Below are positions 1 to 3,820 of a DNA stretch of 8,626 bases, one piece after another; positions within the stretch are counted from its first letter, which is position 1; each line of letters starts with the position of its first letter. The DNA comes from Clostridiales bacterium (lineage in GTDB: Bacteria; Bacillota; Clostridia; Peptostreptococcales; Anaerovoracaceae), in the NCBI GenBank assembly GCA_009778945.1, contig WRFF01000069.1:1-8626 (forward strand), written 5' to 3'. Both the position numbers and the translations under genes were made by a program. The notes under the pieces are model-generated. The model ran no database searches and was not told where the DNA came from. It worked only from the letters and a program-made list of their open reading frames with translations.

Positions 1-2
1 AT

Positions 3-593
3 GCGGTCTGCCATCGTTCGTATTTTGAAAAAGGCGCTCGCATCATGGTTGAGATTTTTGATGACCGTGTAGATGTCACAAGCCCCGGCGGAGTCTGCAA
101 GGGCATCACGGAAGAGAACTTCGGAACGGTAAGCATCACGCGAAATCCTATCGTCGTCAGTATGTTTTTTCGCATTGAGTATATCGAGCAAATGGGCACG
201 GGTATCACGCGTATGAGGAATGCGGCAAGAGAAGCAAATGTCGCCGAGCCGGAGTTCAGATTGGCGGACTTCTTCAAGGCTACGTTTAAGCGTCCACCTA
301 CGGATGGATCTAGTAACGGGAACACGTCAGTAAATACGTCAGTAAATACGTCACAAAATACGTCAGTAGAAACGTCACTACGAACAAATGTAGCGTTGAC
401 AGCAATTGAGACGGAAGTCTTTAATTGCCTTATAGCAGACCCCTACGTCAAAATCAGTGATATTGCTGCAAAACTAGGCAAATCGAGATCCACCGTCTCA
501 GATAGAGTTCAGGCTCTGAAGAAAAAAAGGGTAATTATTCGTGTTGGATCTGACAAAACCGGACATTGGGAAGTAGTTGAGGGTACGAAATGA
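3..593 (+). CDS. ATP-binding regulator of the AlbA/Schlafen-like family, C-terminal part (5' end outside window)
   Basis: The frame is open from base 3, so the gene begins before the window. The visible start reads AVCHRSYFEKGARIMVEIFD, then DRVDVTSPGG, an RNP, and an IEQMGTGITRM segment. These match the C-terminal GHKL-like ATPase region (HATPase_c_4 type) of proteins that usually carry an N-terminal AlbA_2/Schlafen-like domain. An ATG at 45 is internal to this conserved block and is not a likely start. After the ATPase region comes a linker of five four-residue repeats (bases 321-380). A winged helix-turn-helix follows (about bases 405-585, with IAAKLGKSRSTVSDRVQALK and RVGSDKTGHWEV). The family is usually annotated as a putative transcriptional regulator or DNA-binding ATPase, often in accessory DNA. 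Its substrate is unknown. The winged helix is homologous to that of the Fic protein at 1969. Stop is TGA, overlapping the ATG of the following stub. Confidence 0.85.
   Translation, partial: AVCHRSYFEKGARIMVEIFDDRVDVTSPGGVCKGITEENFGTVSITRNPIVVSMFFRIEYIEQMGTGITRMRNAAREANVAEPEFRLADFFKATFKRPPTDGSSNGNTSVNTSVNTSQNTSVETSLRTNVALTAIETEVFNCLIADPYVKISDIAAKLGKSRSTVSDRVQALKKKRVIIRVGSDKTGHWEVVEGTK
321..380 (+). repeat. Five 12-bp in-frame tandem repeats (linker of ATP-binding protein)
   Basis: Five consecutive 12-bp units are variants of AATACGTCAGTA. They encode NTSV, NTSV, NTSQ, NTSV and ETSL. The unit length is a multiple of three, so gain or loss of units would change linker length without a frameshift. 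The repeat lies exactly between the ATPase region and the winged helix. Confidence 0.9.
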
Positions 594-718
594 AAACGAT
601 TCTTGTGACAGGCGGAGCAAATGGGCTCGGAGATGAGGGGCGACTTGAACCAGGACGATTTGCGGCAGAGGTTTCAGTTATTAGAAATTTTCTAATAACT
701 GGCGCGAGAAGGAGATAG
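590..718 (+). pseudogene. 5' stub resembling a short-chain dehydrogenase/reductase
   Basis: A 42-codon reading frame starts at an ATG overlapping the stop of the preceding gene (AATGA) and ends at TAG 716-718. Its first 14 residues, MKTILVTGGANGLG, fit the start of an SDR enzyme: the first beta strand followed by the TGGxxGxG NAD(P)-binding turn. The following residues (DEGRLEPGRF and on) bear no resemblance to SDR helix A or strand 2, and no catalytic YxxxK follows. I infer that a deletion or recombination left only the 5' end, fused to unrelated sequence. A chance match over 14 residues is possible, though the motif and its position at the N-terminus fit well. The 25-bp palindrome at 676-700 lies inside this frame. 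Confidence 0.45.
676..700. promoter_or_regulatory. Perfect 25-bp palindrome upstream of the DUF6933 gene
   Basis: Arms AGTTATTAGAAA and TTTCTAATAACT (12 bp each) are exact reverse complements around one central T. The site ends 21 bases before the ATG at 722 and just before its ribosome site (AGAAGGAG). It has no T-tract after it, so it is not an intrinsic terminator. An operator for a dimeric repressor, or an RNA hairpin in the leader, is more likely. I do not recognise it as CIRCE, a Fur/PerR box or a LexA box. Confidence 0.6.
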
Positions 719-721
719 ACA

Positions 722-1825
722 ATGCGTATTTTCGTAACCAAAAAACTTGCGTCGGTGATGGGGATAAAACCTGTCCCTGTGGGCAATGAGACCGATCCTC
801 TGTTTTCATGGACGGCGAACTGGACAAACACTTTTTACGACAGAAAAGAAGATATGGTCGTCATGATAAATAATGCTACCCGTTTTACGGTTCTGATATA
901 GGGCGTAAGACGCAACCAGTTCAAGGATATTGCAAGGAAAATGATTTCGGCGATCAGAAATACTATGCTTGCGATGAACATTGATCCGGAAGTGGTGGAT
1001 GAATACATGAGCAGGGCTGCGGAACCTGAGTTCTATTCCAATAACGACCCCAAGCTAACGGCCGCGCTGAACAGCACAGCGCTGCAATCAGCATTTATAG
1101 TCGGACGTACCGTCAATGATTCCGAAGGTATTATCAAATACGACGATACTATGGGACAGATCGTTAGCAGATACCTTGTTAATTACAGCAAGAATTACAA
1201 GGATGGGTTTGTTCCTGCCGAGGAAATGATAAAGGCCCTGGCTGAGTTTACCGGAAAACCGGTATACAAATATCGTGCTTTTGAAATCGTGGTTTCTCTT
1301 GATCTGGATATATACACGGCCGTGAGGCGATTGATTGTTCCGGCCGGCATTACATTTTTCTGTTTGCATGAATTGTTGCAGCGCGTGTTTGACTGGAGAA
1401 ACTGTCATCTGCACGATTTTAACGTGCTCGACGAGAAGGGGCGGAATTCCGTAGCGAGAATCGTCGCTTGCACAGATGATCTGGAGTATGGCGGCGAGGC
1501 GGCTCTGGAGCGCGACCTACGGCTGTCTGCTTATTTCCCGAAATATAATCATATAATATACATGTATGATATGGGCGACAATTGGGAGCACAACATAGAA
1601 CTCGTGAGAGTGATGGAAGACTATGGCGAAGATTCGCCATACCTGCTTGAAGCGATCGGGCAAACCCCGCCTGAAGACGTCGGGGGCGTCCCGGGGTTTA
1701 TTGAATTCCGCGAAATAATGCTTGATCCAAAACACCCCGATCATGCCAAGACCAAAGAATGGGCACGCTATTGGCCGCCCGAACTCAGTGAATGGGAAGC
1801 CCGGCCAAAGATAATACACTTATAG
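722..1825 (+). pseudogene. DUF6933 + pRiA4b ORF-3 domain gene interrupted by an amber codon
   Basis: An ATG at 722 follows a good ribosome site (AGAAGGAG, 7 bases away). It opens a frame reading MRIFVTKKLASVMGIK, then PLFSWTANW and MVVMINNATRFTVLI, which I recognise as the start of a DUF6933 domain. Codon 60 (899-901) is TAG. Translation in the same frame continues directly with GVRRNQFKDIARKMISAIRN, the expected continuation of the domain, and runs to TAA at 1823-1825. The family usually has an LYG-type sequence here, so a single change of TAT or TAC to TAG explains the break. Read through, the product would be 367 residues: DUF6933 (about 1-150), then a pRiA4b ORF-3-like domain (about 175-340). 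The rest of the frame is intact, pointing to a recent mutation, a sequencing error or, less likely, stop-codon recoding. Confidence 0.75.
941..1825 (+). CDS. pRiA4b ORF-3 family protein (intact part downstream of the amber codon)
   Basis: This 294-residue frame is the part an automatic caller would report. The first ~75 residues are the back half of the DUF6933 domain. From about residue 105, YKYRAFEIVVSLDLDIYTAVRR, then LHELLQRVFDWRNCHLHDF and, later, YMYDMGDNWEHNIELV match the plasmid pRiA4b ORF-3-like family (PF07929). Hallmarks are the F-x-W-x-N-x-H-L-H stretch and the Y-D-x-G-D-x-W-x-H stretch. The biochemical function of this family is not established. It often occurs in accessory or plasmid DNA. 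A short AAGGA lies only two or three bases before ATG 941, so re-initiation is possible, but the true start of the ancestral gene is 722. Confidence 0.8.
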   Translation: MISAIRNTMLAMNIDPEVVDEYMSRAAEPEFYSNNDPKLTAALNSTALQSAFIVGRTVNDSEGIIKYDDTMGQIVSRYLVNYSKNYKDGFVPAEEMIKALAEFTGKPVYKYRAFEIVVSLDLDIYTAVRRLIVPAGITFFCLHELLQRVFDWRNCHLHDFNVLDEKGRNSVARIVACTDDLEYGGEAALERDLRLSAYFPKYNHIIYMYDMGDNWEHNIELVRVMEDYGEDSPYLLEAIGQTPPEDVGGVPGFIEFREIMLDPKHPDHAKTKEWARYWPPELSEWEARPKIIHL

Positions 1826-1873
1826 GAATTGAGAAAATAAAAAACGATACGATAAACATACGTTCTCAAAATG

Positions 1874-1882
1874 TGATATACT
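1874..1882 (+). promoter_or_regulatory. Extended -10 promoter upstream of the Fic gene
   Basis: TGATATACT fits TGnTATAAT with one mismatch. I see no good -35 box. A 7-bp inverted repeat (TTGAGAA 1829-1835, TTCTCAA 1863-1869) brackets the region just upstream. A ribosome-site-like AGGA and an ATG at 1899 follow, but that ATG reads only Met-Lys-Arg-stop. Confidence 0.4.
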
Positions 1883-1968
1883 GTATGCAGGAAATTAAAT
1901 GAAGCGGTAACGTATGGGGAACGTATTTTACAGGGACTATCCGAACATACGAAGCTTACGAGAAGATC

Positions 1969-2667
1969 ATGGCTTTTGACCCGTATAGTGTCAAAGACTT
2001 CCTGAAAGCGCACAAATTGATGACTGAAGGGCTTATTGACGAATCCGGCAGATTTCGCAGCGGCGACGTGGGCGTATTCGATGGCGACATCGTGGTTCAT
2101 GTCGGCGCCAGGCCGCAATTGATAGAAGAACTGTTCGGATGGGCGAAAGAATCCGAGCTGCACCCTGTGCTGAAAAGCGCGGTCGTACACTGTGAAATCG
2201 AAACCGTCCATCCGTTCGCGGATGGCAACGGGCGTATGGGGCGGCTGTGGCAGACGCTTGTCCTCGCCAAATGGAATGAGATTTTTGAGTGGCTACCGAT
2301 GGAATCGGTGGTATACGCGAAAAGGCCGCAGTACTACGAGGCGCTGCAAAACGCGCAAAAGATAAATGATTCCACAGGATTTATTGAGTTCACACTTTCC
2401 GCATTGCTTGACACCTTGAAAACACAGGCCGAGCAGAGCAAGGGCGACGGTATAAAAGACGGTATAAAAGACGGTATAAATGAGTCTCAAAAGAAGATGC
2501 TGATGCTGGTTAATGGCAATCCATATATCACGGCCGATACTCTCGCCGCCGAACTTGGAATCAATAAGCGTAACGCTGAAAAGAATATCAAAGTGCTGAA
2601 AGATGCAGGATTGCTCGTTCGCGTGGGAGCCCGTAAAAACGGGTATTGGAAAGTGGCAAGAAGCTGA
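1969..2667 (+). CDS. Fic-family protein lacking its N-terminal part, with C-terminal winged helix
   Basis: Fic proteins transfer AMP or another nucleotide part to target hydroxyl side chains. The motif HPFADGNGRMGR (residues 81-92) is a complete HPFx[D/E]GNGRxxR active site, with the catalytic His and both Arg. It is preceded by FDPYSVKDFLKAHKLM and GRFRSGDVGVFDG, typical of this subfamily. Residues 160-171 are three DGIK/DGIN repeats. Residues about 172-232 form a winged helix (LAAELGINKRNAEKNIKVLK, then VRVGARKNGYWKV). The subfamily normally has roughly 100 more N-terminal residues, including the S/TxxxE(G/N) inhibitory helix. Here, in-frame homology begins only near TYEAYEKIM (about 1948), with a TGA at 1900-1902 and no start codon between that stop and 1969. 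ATG 1969 has only a weak GAGAAG three bases away. The gene is therefore 5'-truncated and may be inactive or de-repressed. Confidence 0.8.
   Translation: MAFDPYSVKDFLKAHKLMTEGLIDESGRFRSGDVGVFDGDIVVHVGARPQLIEELFGWAKESELHPVLKSAVVHCEIETVHPFADGNGRMGRLWQTLVLAKWNEIFEWLPMESVVYAKRPQYYEALQNAQKINDSTGFIEFTLSALLDTLKTQAEQSKGDGIKDGIKDGINESQKKMLMLVNGNPYITADTLAAELGINKRNAEKNIKVLKDAGLLVRVGARKNGYWKVARS
2446..2481 (+). repeat. Three 12-bp in-frame tandem repeats (linker of Fic protein)
   Basis: Three units of GACGGTATAAAA (the last ends in T) encode DGIK, DGIK and DGIN between the Fic fold and the winged helix. This is the same unit length and same position in the protein as the repeat in the first gene, with a different sequence. 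Confidence 0.9.
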
Positions 2668-2749
2668 CATTACGGAAAGCGGCTCGCGGCGCCATGCCTT
2701 CGCCTTTGCGATCGACGGCGCTGGGGATTTCGAGAACGGGCCCGGAAAG

Positions 2750-2758
2750 TGCTATACT
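2750..2758 (+). promoter_or_regulatory. Extended -10 promoter followed by a ribosome site and an empty start codon
   Basis: TGCTATACT is an extended -10 box with no obvious -35. It is followed by ACAGGAGC and ATG at 2771, but the frame is ATG AAT TAA, a two-codon frame. It looks like the preserved front end of a lost gene, or a start for transcription of downstream genes. The stretch 2668-2785 holds no other recognisable feature. Confidence 0.4.
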
Positions 2759-2785
2759 GGTAACAGGAGCATGAATTAAATACAT

Positions 2786-2814
2786 TTCATATCAAAATCG
2801 CCCAATAGTATAGT
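2786..2814 (+). promoter_or_regulatory. Sigma-A-type promoter before the ferritin-like stub
   Basis: TTCATA (2786-2791) and TATAGT (2809-2814) are separated by exactly 17 bp, with 4/6 and 5/6 matches to consensus. The start would be near 2821, about 26 bases before ATG 2847, with a GGAAGGGAG ribosome site at 2831-2839. Confidence 0.45.
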
Positions 2815-2846
2815 GATACGTCAAGTTATAGGAAGGGAGAACAGAA

Positions 2847-2912
2847 ATGCTCGGTAAAACTTTGGCCAAGGAACTCAGCAAGCAGGTAAGCGCGGAATAT
2901 TATTCGGCGTAG
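2847..2912 (+). pseudogene. 5' stub resembling bacterial ferritin
   Basis: A 21-codon frame with a strong ribosome site (GGAAGGGAG) begins MLGKTLAKEL and continues SKQVSAEYYSA, then TAG. It fits the first helix of ferritin-like FtnA proteins, which typically read LLKALNEQ-x-NAEYYSAYLYL. The stop falls where the next Tyr is expected. However, the bases after TAG (reading RRSLILVD) do not resemble ferritin, so this is not a simple point mutation. I infer a deletion that left only the promoter, ribosome site and about 20 codons. A genuine 21-residue peptide cannot be excluded. Confidence 0.45.
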
Positions 2913-2971
2913 CGGCGCAGCTTGATATTGGTTGACAGAAATAATTTATTGGAACGAAAGGAGTGGTCTCA

Positions 2972-3208
2972 ATGCATCCGGTGGTTTATGTCATTATTGT
3001 CGTCGTCGTGGTCTATGCAATCATCATGATTGCCCGCGCTGTCAACAGAGGGGCGAATTCGCATTTCATCTGCCCGAAGTGCGGCAATGATTTTCAGGTA
3101 ACGGGAGCGAAATACGCCTTTTCGCCCAAAACTTTCACTTCGCATGATGTGACCTGCCCGAAATGCGGCTATCATGGATTTATGGAGGTACAACCCGGCA
3201 AAAAATAA
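2972..3208 (+). CDS. Small membrane-anchored zinc-ribbon protein
   Basis: The product has 78 residues. Residues 3-24 form one very hydrophobic segment (VVYVIIVVVVVYAIIMIA), probably a membrane anchor. Two CPKCG knuckles follow: Cys34/Cys37 and Cys62/Cys65, a four-cysteine zinc ribbon likely to face the cytoplasm. ATG 2972 is chosen because AAAGGAG ends eight bases upstream; a GTG at 2963 overlaps that ribosome site and is unlikely. A possible promoter is TTGATA (2922-2927) with TTTATT 17 bp later, but it is weak. The function is unknown; such proteins are often annotated as hypothetical or zinc-ribbon proteins. The 98-bp gap to the next gene shows no terminator. Confidence 0.8.
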   Translation: MHPVVYVIIVVVVVYAIIMIARAVNRGANSHFICPKCGNDFQVTGAKYAFSPKTFTSHDVTCPKCGYHGFMEVQPGKK

Positions 3209-3306
3209 TCGCGGCGGGAAGCGGGCGGAGGCGAAAGATCGACTGTTCCGTTTTGTTCGGTTTTGCCGTTATCGCAATAAATGAAAGGATAGGATGAGCT
3301 AAAAAG

Positions 3307-3750
3307 ATGAAGAAACGGTATGCGATTTTTTTGCTTTCTCTGTTGGCGTTTGTAATGATATTGTCCGCATGCGGCGGAACAAGCGGTCCGGGCAGCCCGG
3401 GGAACACGGGCGATTCAAAAGCGTCGACAGGGCCGGCGGTCTATCACAAAATCACCGCCGCACAGGCCAAGGCCATGATGGACGACGGGAAACCTTTTAA
3501 GCTGGTGGATGTCCGGACCCAGGATGAGTACGACGGAGGGCATATCAAGGGCGCCGTGGTGATCCCTTACAATGAAATCGGACCCCGGGCGCCGACGGAG
3601 CTGCCGTACAAAACCGCCCGCATCCTGGTTTACTGCCTTAGCGGGAACCGTAGCTCCGCCGCGGCGCATACGCTGGTCAGCCTGGGCTACACCGCCGTCT
3701 ACGATATGGGCGGAATCAGCGACTGGCCCTACGGCATGGTGAACGATTGA
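3307..3750 (+). CDS. Rhodanese-like domain lipoprotein
   Basis: The product has 147 residues. The N-terminus MKKRYAIFLLSLLAFVMILS has a basic start and a hydrophobic stretch, and ends in a lipobox L19-S-A-C22, so the mature protein is probably lipid-anchored on the outer face of the membrane. A Gly/Ser-rich spacer (about 23-42) is followed by a single rhodanese domain: FKLVDVRTQDEYDGGHIKGA, then ILVYC110LSGNRSS and DMGGISDWPYGM. Cys110 opens a six-residue active-site loop (CLSGNRS), as in single-domain sulfurtransferases of the GlpE/PspE type. The family carries persulfide sulfur; the acceptor here is unknown. AGGATGAG upstream is a fair ribosome site. The ATPase gene starts 70 bp after its stop with no terminator visible, so co-transcription is plausible. 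Confidence 0.9.
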   Translation: MKKRYAIFLLSLLAFVMILSACGGTSGPGSPGNTGDSKASTGPAVYHKITAAQAKAMMDDGKPFKLVDVRTQDEYDGGHIKGAVVIPYNEIGPRAPTELPYKTARILVYCLSGNRSSAAAHTLVSLGYTAVYDMGGISDWPYGMVND

Positions 3751-3754
3751 CAAC

Positions 3755-3774
3755 AGCGCGATATAGCGCGATAT
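3755..3774 (+). repeat. Perfect 10-bp direct repeat
   Basis: AGCGCGATAT occurs twice in tandem in the gap between the rhodanese and ATPase genes. It resembles a small slippage duplication. No function is evident. Confidence 0.7.
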
Positions 3775-3820
3775 ATTGTGAAAAGCGGCTGTCCGAAAGG
3801 CGGTTTATGCGCAAGGAGAA

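Noticed and set aside
321..380. CRISPR-like array
   Set aside because: The 12-bp units are directly abutting, without spacers, and in frame within a coding region.
1829..1869. TTGAGAA/TTCTCAA inverted repeat as an insertion-element end or terminator
   Set aside because: The arms are only 7 bp with 27 bp between them, with no T-tract and no target duplication. It may be chance or a weak operator near the promoter at 1874.
2910..2971. Read-through of TAG in the ferritin-like stub as support for amber recoding
   Set aside because: The residues after the stop do not resemble ferritin, so this stop reflects loss of the gene body, not a recoded codon.
2963..2971. GTG at 2963 as start of the zinc-ribbon gene
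   Set aside because: It overlaps the ribosome site that serves ATG 2972, which has ideal spacing.
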